DNA from: Muscardinus avellanarius | Lineage: Eukaryota > Chordata > Mammalia > Rodentia > Gliridae | Direction: 5' to 3' | Assembly (NCBI GenBank): GCA_963383645.1 | Contig: OY726569.1 | Location: forward strand, 75,510,635 to 75,574,634 | Length of the DNA stretch: 64,000 nucleotides | In this document: in pieces, positions 48,341-59,195 of the stretch | How positions within the stretch are numbered: the first letter of the stretch is position 1 | Layout: each line of letters begins with the position of its first letter | Made by a program: the position numbers and the translations under genes | The notes under the pieces: model-generated | The model's database searches: none | Seen by the model: only the letters and a program-made list of their open reading frames with translations | What the model was told of the DNA's origin: nothing

Positions 48341-48793
48341 TGACATGTCTGTTACCTGTTAATACTTCTTGTTGTACTCTGACATTTAGTTGAGAATTAA
48401 GATTTTTTAACTCCTCTTGCAAATAAAGTGGAAGGTAAGAAACTGCCTTATTCTGGAAATTGATTTATTGCTAAGCCATCCATTATTGAGATGCATATAG
48501 ATCTCTTCGTTAAATATAAATGCTGATGTATTCTTTTTCTATGAAAACCTTTATATTAATATTAAAAATTTAGCTTTTTAACTGATTTTAAAAATGCACA
48601 GTTATCTGAAAAATCAGTAAAATATAATAAAGCATAAGTTTACACTTGGCATATACTATGTGGTATTTGTACAGTTTGTGTGTGGCTGCAGGTAACTTTA
48701 GTTTTCATTGCCATATTCCATTGGTAAATAGTTTACAGTTTTCTATTTTTCTGCTGGTTTTTCAATTGAGAATTAAGGTTTTCTTCCCTTTTT

Positions 48794-48997
48794 TGGAGTG
48801 GTACTGGGAATCTAGCTTGGGCATTCTGCGTCCAAGTTATACCCTTAGCTCTATTTTTTTTATTTTTTATTTTGAAACAGGGTCTCACTAAGTTGTAGAG
48901 GGCCTCACAGGTTGTTGAGGCTGGTCTTGAACCTGTGATCCTCCTGTCTCAGCTTTCTAAGTACTGGGACTACAAGTGTGTGCCACTATGTTTGGCT
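48794..48997 (-). mobile_element. SINE-A, old
   Basis: ggagtggtactgggaatcta to gtgccactatgtttggct. Confidence 0.83.
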
Positions 48998-49146
48998 TCT
49001 TACTCATTTTTTGCAAGTTTTTTAGTGTTGCATGTGTTAGACTCTCAATTTTAACTTATAAAAGAGAAATTATTGGCTCTTGGGCTGTGCATCCATCAAT
49101 TTGTACCCCAGCAGTTTTCAAAGTTCCGGTTCTCTATACTTACTAC

Positions 49147-49328
49147 TGTTGGTATTGGGGGTTGAATCCAGGGGCATTTTTATCACTGAGCTAGGTTCCT
49201 GGTCCTTTTTATGCCTTATTTTGAGCCAGGGTCTCACTAAGTTGCTCAGGCTTGCCTTGAACATGAGATCTTCCTGCCTCAGCCTCCTGAGTCACTGGGG
49301 TTACAAGTACATGCCACTTCACCCAGCT
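49147..49328 (-). mobile_element. SINE, old
   Basis: ctgttggtattgggggttga to ccacttcacccagct. Confidence 0.82.
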
Positions 49329-49398
49329 TCAATGCAATATGCAATATTTATCTGATTTCTTAATATTTGTTGGCATGGTATACTATTGTGGTTTTGAT

Positions 49399-49832
49399 TT
49401 TTTTTTTTTTTTTTTTTTTTGCAGGGCTTGGGATAGAACGCAGGGGCATTATACCTCTGAGCTACATCCCCAGCCCTATTTTTTATTCTTTTTTTTTTTT
49501 TTTCCCCCGGGTCTGGGGATGGAACCCAGGGGCATTCGACCTCCGAACTATACCCACCCACTGCCCTATTTTTTATTCTTTTTAAATTGAAACGGGGTCT
49601 CACGGAGTTGCAGAGGGCCTCACTAAGTAGCTCAGGCTGTCCACGAACCGTGATCCAGAGGTCTTAGCCTCCCATATGCTGGGATTAAAAGTGTGCGCCA
49701 CCACACTTGGCTTTATTCTTTATTTTGAAACAGGATCTAAGTTGTACAGGGCTTCATTAATAGCTGAGGTTGGCAGCAAACCTGCAGTCCTCCTGTCTCA
49801 GCCTCCACAAGAACGTGCCACCACGCCTGGCT
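49399..49832 (-). mobile_element. SINE-A inside SINE-A
   Basis: Inner copy 49491-49712; outer duplication tactattgtggttttga / tactattgtggttttaa. Confidence 0.92.
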
Positions 49833-50260
49833 TTACTATTGTGGTTTTAAATTGTATTTTCCTGGTGAAGTCCAACATAGTGACATGTGTTGTTTTTACT
49901 GGCCATTAGTATTTTCTGTGCTATGTAAGTGTGTCTTTTGTCCTTATTTTTATTGGGCTGTTTGCCTCTTGTTATTTTGAAGGAGTTCTTTATATAGCTC
50001 ATTTATATACATATATGCATACACACAGGTACATCTATGCAATAATACCTATTTTAATGCATTTTCTAGTTTGTGGTTGGTCTCTTTGTTGTCTCTTAGT
50101 GAACAGAATTCTTAAATTTAATTTATTATTTTCTGGTACATTCTTTAGGGCTGATGCTTTAAAAATTATCTTCCAAGCTCATAATATTTATTATTATAAA
50201 TATGCTCAAAACTATAAGATAATAGTATGATATGATATAATACATAAGCTCATATATATA

Positions 50261-50261
<1 letters not shown>

Positions 50262-50304
<43 letters not shown>

Positions 50305-50500
50305 GTGTAGGGATGGAATCCAGGGGCATTCTACCTCTGAGCTACATCCCTAGGCCATTTTATTTTTTTATTTGGAGCTAGGGTCGCACTACTTTGCTGA
50401 GTGTCTTTTTTAAGTTGTTGAGTCTGTCCTTGAACCTGTGATCTTTCTATCTCAGCTTCCCAAGTACTGGGATTACAGGTATATTCCATATACCTGACTT
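50262..50500 (-). mobile_element. SINE-A with (tg)n tail
   Basis: (tg)n 50266-50302, then tagggatggaatccaggggc. Confidence 0.88.
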
Positions 50501-51121
50501 AATGATGGATATTTTAAGAAAAAAATTTTTAAATAATTTTTGTTTTTATAGCCTTAGTCTTGATTTAAGTGGGGCGTCTGCACTCTATTAACCTTCAAGT
50601 CTTAAGTCACTGATTTCTTACTGAACTAGTTTGAGTATCTACTATTAAGTATACAATAAAAGCATCTTAAAAATTAAGCTAGTCATAACATAATAAAAAT
50701 ACCCAACTTATCTGTGTTAACTATCTTTAAGTATGGTCTGATGTATAAGATATGCACTTTTACGATGACTAGGAAAGCCATTTGAAGCCTGGGATGACTG
50801 CAGGCCTTCATCTTGTGCCTCCAGTGCTGTGACCTTTATACTTATTTAATGAAGGCCTTGTTTGTCCATCAGTATTACACCAGGTGCTCTGCCACCTTCT
50901 GTCTCTCTGCTGTCCACTGTGGTAGTATCAGAGGAAGGCAAGCCAGTCCTGTACAAGCAGTTTTTACCTGTGGATAGACTTTTATTTGACAATAAAACAG
51001 ATCAGCTTTTATTTCTAGGGACTATTAATGTGTTTGGTTGCATCTACATGAATTTGAATATAACATTAACAAATATATTACAGCCCAAGAAGGTAAAAAG
51101 GATCCTTTTACAAATATTAGT
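50501..51121. other. Intron 1 unique sequence
   Basis: The open frame 50862-51200 runs into a SINE and matches no family I know. Confidence 0.45.
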
Positions 51122-51337
51122 ACTTTTTTTTTCCTTCTGTATTGTGGATGGAACCCAGGGGCATTCTACCTCTGAGCTATACCCCCAGCCCCGTTTTTAA
51201 TTCTTTATTTTTTGAAACAGGGTCTCACTGAATTGCAAAGGGCCTCACTAAGTAGCCGAGGCTGTCCACAAACCCGGATCCTCCTGTCTCAGTTTCCCAA
51301 ATGCTGAAATTACAAGTGTGTGCCACCATGCCCAGCT
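51122..51337 (-). mobile_element. SINE-A
   Basis: Duplication aatattagtacttt on both sides. Confidence 0.93.
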
Positions 51338-51623
51338 AAATATTAGTACTTTCTAAAGTATTGTTTGTTATGAAACATAACTAACATTAAGTCAATAGTT
51401 ACCTACCAGCAAAATTCATAATAGAGAGTTTAACTTAGGAGGTAGTTTAACTGAGTAGGTGGTTGAATGAGATATAAAAATCATATTTAAAAAATAAGAA
51501 TGAGCAATTTTATCCTGTAAATTATTTTTTTCTTCTGAAGAACCTGCTTTCTCATGAGTTGCTACTTTTTTACTAATTAGAATTCTAAATGTCTCTGAAA
51601 AATCTTTTTTTGAAAAATGAATA

Positions 51624-51975
51624 TTTGCCCAGAGTGGTGGTGCACACTTGTAATCCCAGTACAAAGGAATTACTGGGAGGCTGAGACAGGAGGATTACAG
51701 GTTCATGGCCAGCCTCAGCTACTTAGAGAGGCCCTCCATGACTTAGTAAGAGTATATAATCTGCCAGGCATGGTGGTGCATGCTTGTAATCCCAGCGTTT
51801 GGGAGGCAGAGACAGGAGGATTGCAGTTCGTGGACAGCCTCAGCTACTTAGTGAGGCCCTTTGCAACTCAGTGAGACCCTGTTTCAAAATAAAGAATAAA
51901 AAATAAGGCTGGGAGTATATCTCAGAGGTAGAATCTGGGTTCTATCCCAAGTACCACTAAAAAATAAATATTATG
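51624..51975 (+). mobile_element. Two SINE-A copies, the first cut short
   Basis: First 51624-51750 with a small insertion (acaaaggaattactggg); second 51763-51970. Confidence 0.87.
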
Positions 51976-52380
51976 AAAAATCCCTTAATATTTATATTTA
52001 ATATATATGGAAATAGTACAAATCATTTGTTTTCTCCTTTTGATGAATCTTAAAACTGAAGAATAGGTGAGCTAACTAGTTTCTAGTTTTTTGGTGTTTG
52101 ATTTTAGGGAACCACTGAAACCCTGTAAAGGAAGACATCAGTTTTCTTGTAATATTAATGACCTTTTATGATCTATGTTGTCAGCTACCTTGGAATCAGC
52201 TGAGAGCTTAAGGTAGTAGTGGAGATAGAGAGCAAGTTTAAACAAAGTCACCCGATACCCAGGTGTGTCTGCCCACTTTTACCTCTTTGGGAAAAGCAAA
52301 ACTGTTGGAATACAGCTGTCCTGTCGCCTAGAGACTTGGGAACAGCTCCAGAGGGCACATGCATCTAAACCACATTTTAT

Positions 52381-52524
52381 TTTTTTATTTTGAAACAGTT
52401 TCACTAAGTTGCAGGATAATAAACTGCAAATTGCTGAATTTGCTAGTCTGTCTTTGAACCCTCAATCCTCTTGTCTCAGCCTCCTAGGAACTAGGATTAC
52501 AGGCATGCACCACTACCCTTGGCT
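52381..52524 (-). mobile_element. SINE remnant
   Basis: attttgaaacagtttcacta to caccactacccttggct; about 290 bp before exon 2. Confidence 0.8.
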
Positions 52525-52694
52525 TCATACTGTATCTTTGAGATCCAGTTTTACTTTATTCTCACTATACATCTCAGTTCAAACTGAACCACATTATAAG
52601 TGCCCACTTGCCTCATGTGGTGGCTTATGTAATGAACAGTATAGTCTTAGACCTTTGCAGCAACTTAGCACTTTTAATATAATGCTTTGAATGT

Positions 52695-52730
<36 letters not shown>
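52695..52730 (+). repeat. (gt)n microsatellite 85 bp before exon 2
   Basis: Eighteen gt units close to the branch-point and acceptor region of exon 2. Confidence 0.95.
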
Positions 52731-52731
<1 letters not shown>

Positions 52732-52815
52732 GTGTTATTTTAGATACAAATTTCCTAAACTGAATAAAATATAAAATATTCTAAAGTGCATATCTTTCTT
52801 TTCTTTCTCTCATAG

Positions 52816-53025
<210 letters not shown>

Positions 53026-53449
53026 TAAGAAAAGCAGTGTCATTCAGTTTGTACTGATGTAGATCCTGGTCTCTGTATTGTGATGATTACTGTGCTGCAC
53101 CTGTTCTCTTTATGTGGTTTTAAGGCAGCATTAGATCTTATCACTGGAGATATAATGACAAGGACAAATTGTAATATTAGAACAGAACAAAGCTAACTGG
53201 TATGTTTGGGGATTAGATCAATATCCTTTGCCTCATTATTATATGTTACGGTATAATAGCTACTCACAGAACTGACCCAAACCAAGCCAACGCAGCTGAA
53301 AGAAATAACTAAACATGGCTTGTAAATCTCAGCATTTAAAGTATTTATACATATAAATAAAATATGTATTGCTGTATTTTACTTGGTAAAATATGTATTT
53401 TTCACTTTATCTATTATAAATATCTTCCAATTTTGTATTCTTTTTTTTT

Positions 53450-53755
53450 TTATCAGTGCTGAGGATTAAATCCAGGGCCTTGTGGGTGCTAGGAAAGTAC
53501 TCTGTGCTGAGCTCTATCCTTGGCTCAGATTTTATACTTTTTTTTTTTTTTTTTGCAGTACTGGGGATGAAACTCAGCGGCATTCTACCTCTGAGCTACA
53601 CCCCCAGCCCTATTTTTTATTCTTTATTTTGAGTCAGGGTCTCACTGAGTTGCAAAAGGCCTCACTAAGTAGTTGAGACTGTCTTCGAAACCGGATCCTC
53701 CTGTCTTAGCCTCCCAAATGCTGGGATTACAAGTGTGCGCTGCCATGCCTGGCAG
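53450..53755 (-). mobile_element. ID-like element and SINE-A
   Basis: ID-like 53450-53525 (gaggattaaatccagggcct); SINE-A 53538-53753 with duplication cagattttatac. Confidence 0.9.
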
Positions 53756-53934
53756 ATTTTATACCTTAGAAATGTAGCTCTTCCTTTCTTCAGCTTACTA
53801 ATACTGACTTGTTAGGTGTCACCACCTCCTAGAGGCTTTTTCTCCTTGTCCCAGACAAAGTATTCCAGGTGTTGCTCAGTCACATTGCTTCGTATTTTCT
53901 TGACTCCTCCCCTACCTCTCTCTTTTGACAGAGG

Positions 53935-54030
53935 TAGCTAATTTATAATTTATAATCATAATTTATAATATATATAATTTATAACCATAATTTATAATCA
54001 TAAATTTTTTATATTTTTATTTTTTTATTA
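53935..54030. repeat. AT-rich repeat tract
   Basis: Repeated taatttataatcataattt units, then (tta)n. Confidence 0.8.
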
Positions 54031-54041
54031 TTATTATTATT

Positions 54042-54221
54042 GTTTTTTGGTGGTACTGGGGTTCCTGGAAGCCCTTCTACCTCCGGGCTACACTCCCAAA
54101 CCTATTTTATATTTTTGAAACAGGGTCTCTTACGCCAGCGCGGCTGGCTTCGAACCTGCGCAATCCTCCTGTCTCCGCCTCCCAAGCGCGGGGATTACAA
54201 GCGTGTGCCACCACGCCCGGC
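54042..54221 (-). mobile_element. SINE-B, well preserved
   Basis: ggtggtactggggttcctgg to gccaccacgcccggc with few changes from other SINE-B copies. Confidence 0.93.
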
Positions 54222-54549
54222 ATTTTTTTAAAATTTTTAAAGAAAAATTCGTATGTGAACACCTGACACATAAGCCTATTCAGTTTTCACAAGTTCTGCA
54301 AGGTTGGTACTCTCACTATCCTGACTTAGAATTGTGGAGACCAAAGTGAGAAAGAGCGGAGTCTGAGCACTTGCTCTGGAGTTCTTGGTTTTGGCCACTG
54401 TGCCATGTTTCCATTCAGCACAGTATGAACTATTAAGATATAAATAGTACAGTGAAAAGTGGGTACTCCTGTTAGAACACATAATACTTTGGTGTATTTT
54501 CCAGTTTTGTTTATCTTTTTAATTGCATTTTTCCTCATCCCTTATATTA

Positions 54550-54760
54550 TTATTTTATTTGTTCATTGAGCAGATATTTTATTCTTGTAATAATTTTGTT
54601 AATTGCATTAATTACTACTTGAAATTGTCTCATTCATCTGTTTGCATTTATAAGCTTCTTAAAGTCAGGGACGTTTTCTTATAAACTATTAAATTTCTAG
54701 GTCTTAAATCAGTATCTGGCACTGATAATTATTCAGCAAATATTTGAAGTAGCTCAACCA
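54550..54760 (+). mobile_element. L2/MIR-like fragment
   Basis: ttataagcttcttaaagtca, gggacgttttc and cagtatctggcactgataat resemble the conserved end of L2. Confidence 0.5.
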
Positions 54761-54861
54761 AATTTTCTGTGATATTATTTTTACTGAGGCATATATTTTA
54801 TTATGTGGATTTTTCACAATTTAACTATCCTATTTATAGTTATTTAAATTATTCTCTCTCT

Positions 54862-55038
54862 TTTTTTTTTCTTTTTCTTTTGGTACTAGGGATAGAACCC
54901 AGGGGCATTCTCCCTCCAAGCTACACCCCCAGCCCGTTTCTTAAATTTTGAAACAGGGTCTTGCTAAGTTGCTGAGGCTGGCCTTGAACCTGCAATCCTC
55001 CTAAGTACTGAGATTACAGGTGTGTGCCACCATGCCTA
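54862..55038 (-). mobile_element. SINE, internal deletions
   Basis: ggtactagggatagaaccca to gccaccatgcctag. Confidence 0.85.
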
Positions 55039-55083
55039 GTATTGTTGCAATTATTTTCAAATTTAAATTTCAGTGTTAGGAGA

Positions 55084-55231
55084 CAGGTGTAGTAGCGCAT
55101 GCTTGTAATCCCAGTACTTGGGATGCTGAGACAGGAGGATTGCAGGTTCATGGACAGCCTCAGCTACTTAGTGAGGCCCTCTGCAACTTAGTGCTCAGAG
55201 GTAGAATGCCCCTGAGTTCAATTTCCTATAC

Positions 55232-55270
<39 letters not shown>

Positions 55271-55395
55271 CACGCCCAGCCCTATTTTATTTTTTATTTT
55301 GAAACTGTTTCACTAAGCAGCTGAGGCTGGCAGAGATCCTCATGTGTCAGCCTCCCAAATGTTGAGGTTATAAGTGTATACCAGCTGGGTAGGCT
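55084..55395. mobile_element. Two opposed SINEs sharing a (ac)n tract
   Basis: + copy 55084-55230, (ac)n 55233-55270, minus copy 55270-55390. Confidence 0.83.
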
Positions 55396-55737
55396 TACTT
55401 ATGCTTCTTACCTGGCTTCTTCTCAGAATAAGGAGGCACATAATCTCCTTAGATCATTATGAGGAAGCAATGAGACAGTGCATAAAAGTGCTTGGACCAT
55501 TCCTGACACATGGCAATCAGTATGTAGTTGTTCTAATGGATTGCTTTTATACGTCCTTTTAGTTAAAAAATATTGTGAAAAATATATTCCAAAAAGCGTA
55601 TCAAATATATTTGTAATGTAGAGAAAAATAATCAAGCTGATATTAACTACCTACCAAGAGCTTAAGATATAGGGAAATATATAAATAACCATAGGTACTT
55701 CATGCACTCTTTTTCCATTTAATTCCACTCTTTTTTC

Positions 55738-55962
55738 TTTTTTTTTTCTTTTTTCTGTTTCTGAGGGGTGCTGGGGCTTGAACCCGGAGACACTCTACCT
55801 CTGAGCTACACCCCTAACTCTGTTTCATTCTTTATTTTGAAACAGGGTCTTACTAAGTTGCAGAGGGTCTCACAAGTTGCTGAGGCTGGCTGTGAACCTG
55901 CCATCCTCCTTTCTCAGCCTCCTAAGTACTAGGATTACAAACATCCACCACTACACCCAGTT
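55738..55962 (-). mobile_element. SINE-A
   Basis: gctggggcttgaacccggag to ccactacacccagtt. Confidence 0.86.
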
Positions 55963-56309
55963 CATTCCACCGTTTTCTTTAAGAAGGAATATAATTTTGT
56001 TTTTTGTGTGGATAATTCTGCTTTTATTGGGATACGGTCTCTGTAGGTATTTCTACATATATGTTTTATTTATTGTATATATTTTTCTGTAAGAGTCCTT
56101 TTTTTACAATATGTTTTATTGACTCACCCATGTTGATATTTGTAGCTATAGTTTATTCATACTCACTGTCGTATAGTCTGCTATTATGGGAATAGACTAC
56201 ATTCTGTTTATCTACTCTTCTGTGGCTAGCTAGTCCAATTATTTCCAGTATGTCTTCTGGTACACATGTTTATGTCTAGTCTACATAAGTTCGTTAGTAG
56301 GGCATTTTC

Positions 56310-56526
56310 TTTTCTTTTCTTTTTTGTGGTACTGGGATTGAACCCAGAGGCATTCTAACTCTGAGATATACCCACCATCCCTATTTTTATTTTTTATTTT
56401 TGAAACGGGGTCTCACTGAGTTGCAGAGACCCTCACTAAGTAGCTGAGGCTGGCCGTGAACCTGAGATCTTCCTATCTCAGCTTCCCAAGTACTGGGATT
56501 ACAAGCGTGTGCCACCACGCCCAGCT
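56310..56526 (-). mobile_element. SINE-A
   Basis: Duplication agggcatttt at 56299 and 56527. Confidence 0.92.
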
Positions 56527-56567
56527 AGGGCATTTTCATATTCAACTTTATTAGGAAGTTCTAACTG

Positions 56568-56765
56568 GTCAGGGTGATGCATGTCTGCAATCTCAGTACT
56601 TGGGAAATTAGAAGGATAGCAAGTTGGAGACCAGCCGTAGCAACTTAGTGAGACTGTCAGTGACCTAGTGAGACCATGTTTCCAAATAAAAAGGGCTGGG
56701 GAGGAGAGTGTAGCTTGTAGATAGATTGCCCTGGGGGTCCATCCCCAGTACCTCATATACACATA
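56568..56765 (+). mobile_element. SINE, old
   Basis: ctggtcagggtgatgcatgt to ggtccatccccagtacc. Confidence 0.8.
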
Positions 56766-56977
56766 AAAATTCGGTGATTTTAAGATGTTTTCCAAAATAA
56801 TTTTTGCCTATTTATACTCACCAGTAGTGGGTGGAAGTCCTTATTGTTTCATATGCTTATCAATATTTGATGTTAGCAAACTTTTAATATTTGCTATTCA
56901 TTTGAAAGTAAAGTGTGACTCACTTTTACTCTACCCTTTTTGATTACTAATGAAGTTGAACATTATATATTTTTTAA

Positions 56978-57154
56978 TTTTTGGTGGTACTGGGGTTCCT
57001 GGAAGCCCTTCTACCTCTGGGCTACACTCCCAGACCTATTTTATATTTTTGAAACAGGGTCTCTTAAGCCTGTGCGGCTGGCTTCGAACCAGCGCGATCC
57101 TCCTGTCTCCATCTCCCAAGCACGGGGATTACAAGCGTGTGCCACCACGCCCGG
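56978..57154 (-). mobile_element. SINE-B
   Basis: Flanks ttgaacatta / ttgaacattg; it sits beside the young L1 target site. Confidence 0.92.
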
Positions 57155-57190
57155 CTTGAACATTGTATTTTATTTTATTTTATTTATTTT

Positions 57191-57225
<35 letters not shown>

Positions 57226-57359
57226 TTTTTTATTGGTGCAATGTATTCATACATCATAATGGTATAAAGAAAATACTTTTGTAGACATACATGCACACAT
57301 CGCCCAGTTAGCCCCTACCCGAGCCCCACCCCGTTCCCTCCCCATCCCTCCTTCCCATG

Positions 57360-58262
57360 CTTGGCTTAGTGGTTGACATCTAGTTTTATAGCAATTTATC
57401 CAATATTAACGATGATCTCACAAAACAGTTTCATTTGTCTGATACCAAGCTTTTGATGACTAAAAGATAACAGTTCAATATTTCTTTTTGCTTTCTTTCT
57501 TACCAGAGAATATTTTTTTCTTTTCTTTTTTTTTTAGGTGAAGCTATCATGCATTTATTTATTTTTCAGAAAAAATCTATCCTGATATGGAATATGGACT
57601 CTAGATACCCAAAACAATCTCTAAGAATAACAAAGCTAGAAGATGTATATTTGCTGATTTCAAACCATATAAAGCTACAATAATTGAAACAGTGTAGTAC
57701 TGTTCTAAAGGCAGATATATAAACCACTGGAGTTAAATAAAAGCCTAGAGATAAATTCTTCCATATATTGTCAAGTTATTTTTGACAAGGTTTCCACGAA
57801 CATTTGGTGGTGGAAATAATAATCTTTTAACTAAATATTGTTGAAAAATAATAATTACATAAAAAGAATAAAATTGGACGCTTACCTAACACATATACAA
57901 ATATTAACTCAAAATAGATAAAAGACCTAAATATAAATCTTAATACTATAAACTTTTAGAAGAAAATCTGGGTCATAAAACCTCACAACATTGAAATTGG
58001 CAGTGATTTCTTGGATATGATTTCAATGGCACAGGCAACAGAAGAGTATACAAACTCCCTAAAAAATAAAAAAATATTGTATATCCAAAGACAGTGTAAA
58101 CAGAGTTAAAAGTTACTGATAGAATGGGATAAAATATTTCCAAATGCTATATCTGAAGGTATATTAATATTCCAACTAGAAATCCTAAAAATTAGCAACA
58201 ATAAAAGCAAACAATACAATTTAGAGATAGGTAAAAGACTAACATAAATAATGAATCTCCAC
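57360..58262 (+). mobile_element. Foreign insert inside the young L1, including an inverted old L1 ORF2 piece
   Basis: From about 57590 to 58262 the + strand matches the 3' part of L1 ORF2 (for example tttgacaagg, tataaacttttagaagaaaa, ggatatgatttcaatggcac), degraded and full of stops, in the orientation opposite to the surrounding young L1. The first 230 bases (57360-57590) are not recognised. It sits where ORF2 of the young L1 should be. Confidence 0.75.
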
Positions 58263-58274
58263 AGATAACCAATC

Positions 58275-59195
58275 TTAGTTGTCTGTTGGATGGAAAATCT
58301 TGTTTCTCTGGTTCTGGTGTGTGTTACCTATTTCTTCTTTGTAGTTAATCTCTTTGAGTATTTTCTCTAGCGCTGGATTTGAAGACATAAATTCCTTCAG
58401 TTTCTGTTTGTCGTGGAAGCTTCTTATTTCCCCATCTAATTTGATAGAAAGTTTTGCTGGGTAGGAAATTTTTGGCTGGAAGTTGTTTTCTTTCAGAGTT
58501 TGGAATATGTTACTCCAAGCCCTTCTGGCTCTCATGACTTGGTTTGGGAAGTCTGGAGTGATTCTAATTGGTTTGCCTCTGAATGTCACTTGGCCCTTTG
58601 TTTTTGTTGCCTTTAAGATTCTCTGCTTGGCTTCCACATTGGTCATTTTGACAATTATGTGGCGTGGGGATCCTCTTCTCTGATCCTCTCGAACGGGGGT
58701 TCTATAAGTTTCCTGGACCTGTGTATTGACCTCTTGCTCTATGTTTGGAAAATTTTCTGCTATTATTTCCTTGAAAAGATTGTTAATCCCTTTGGTTTCA
58801 CCTTCTTTTCTCTCCTCTATTCCAATTATTCTTAGGTTAGCTCTCTTAAAATGGGCCCATATTTCTTCAATGTCAGATTCCTGCTGTCGGATTTTTTTTT
58901 TTTCTAAATTAGAAACTATGCGTTCGTTTTTTGAATAATCATCTTCTAGGAGCGAGATTCTATTCTCCATGTGGTCTAATCGGTTGTTTGTGCTTTGAAT
59001 TGAGGCCTTTACTTCATTAATTGCATCCTTTATCTCTCTTTGGCTCTCTCTGAATTCTTTTTGAAACACCTCTATTATTTCTACAGTTATTTTCCTGATT
59101 TGATCTTCTAGAAATCTCTGAATTTCTGTTTTATCAGGTTCTGATGTTGTGGGGTTGTGGACATTTATTGCTCCATTGTTATTCCTCTTTCCCAT
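58275..59195 (-). CDS. L1 ORF1 protein, intact (306 aa)
   Basis: ORF1p is the RNA-binding, trimer-forming protein of the L1 ribonucleoprotein. The frame is open for 306 codons, a normal mammalian length. Residues about 35-110 are a heptad-rich coiled coil (EIIEVFQKEFRESQ... to NLEKK). NLRIIGIEE at 120-128 opens the RRM domain. The C-terminal domain starts about 205 and has the conserved ARRAW at 223-227 and YPAKLS at 245-250. It ends IFHPTDN at 306. No frameshift or internal stop is seen, so the insertion is fairly recent or ORF1 has been preserved by chance. It lies antisense in PCNX1 intron 2. Whether it is expressed cannot be told from sequence. Confidence 0.93.
   Translation of the reverse strand: MGKRNNNGAINVHNPTTSEPDKTEIQRFLEDQIRKITVEIIEVFQKEFRESQREIKDAINEVKASIQSTNNRLDHMENRISLLEDDYSKNERIVSNLEKKKIRQQESDIEEIWAHFKRANLRIIGIEERKEGETKGINNLFKEIIAENFPNIEQEVNTQVQETYRTPVREDQRRGSPRHIIVKMTNVEAKQRILKATKTKGQVTFRGKPIRITPDFPNQVMRARRAWSNIFQTLKENNFQPKISYPAKLSIKLDGEIRSFHDKQKLKEFMSSNPALEKILKEINYKEEIGNTHQNQRNKIFHPTDN

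Larger units (their letters stand above)
49000..50230 (-). mobile_element. Old L1 3' part (minus), split by SINEs
   Basis: Pieces 49070-49146, 49329-49398 and 49835-50230 read in order as reversed L1 ORF2 (accccagcagttttcaaagt, tgtcttttgtccttattttt, gaaggagttctttatatagc). Confidence 0.6.

Noticed and set aside
50862..51200. 112-codon frame in intron 1
   Set aside because: Its end is SINE sequence, and the rest matches no family I know.
57500..57545. Acceptor-like tracts (ttcttaccag, tttttttttaggtgaag)
   Set aside because: Isolated pyrimidine tracts within the L1-borne insert; no downstream exon with a coding frame.
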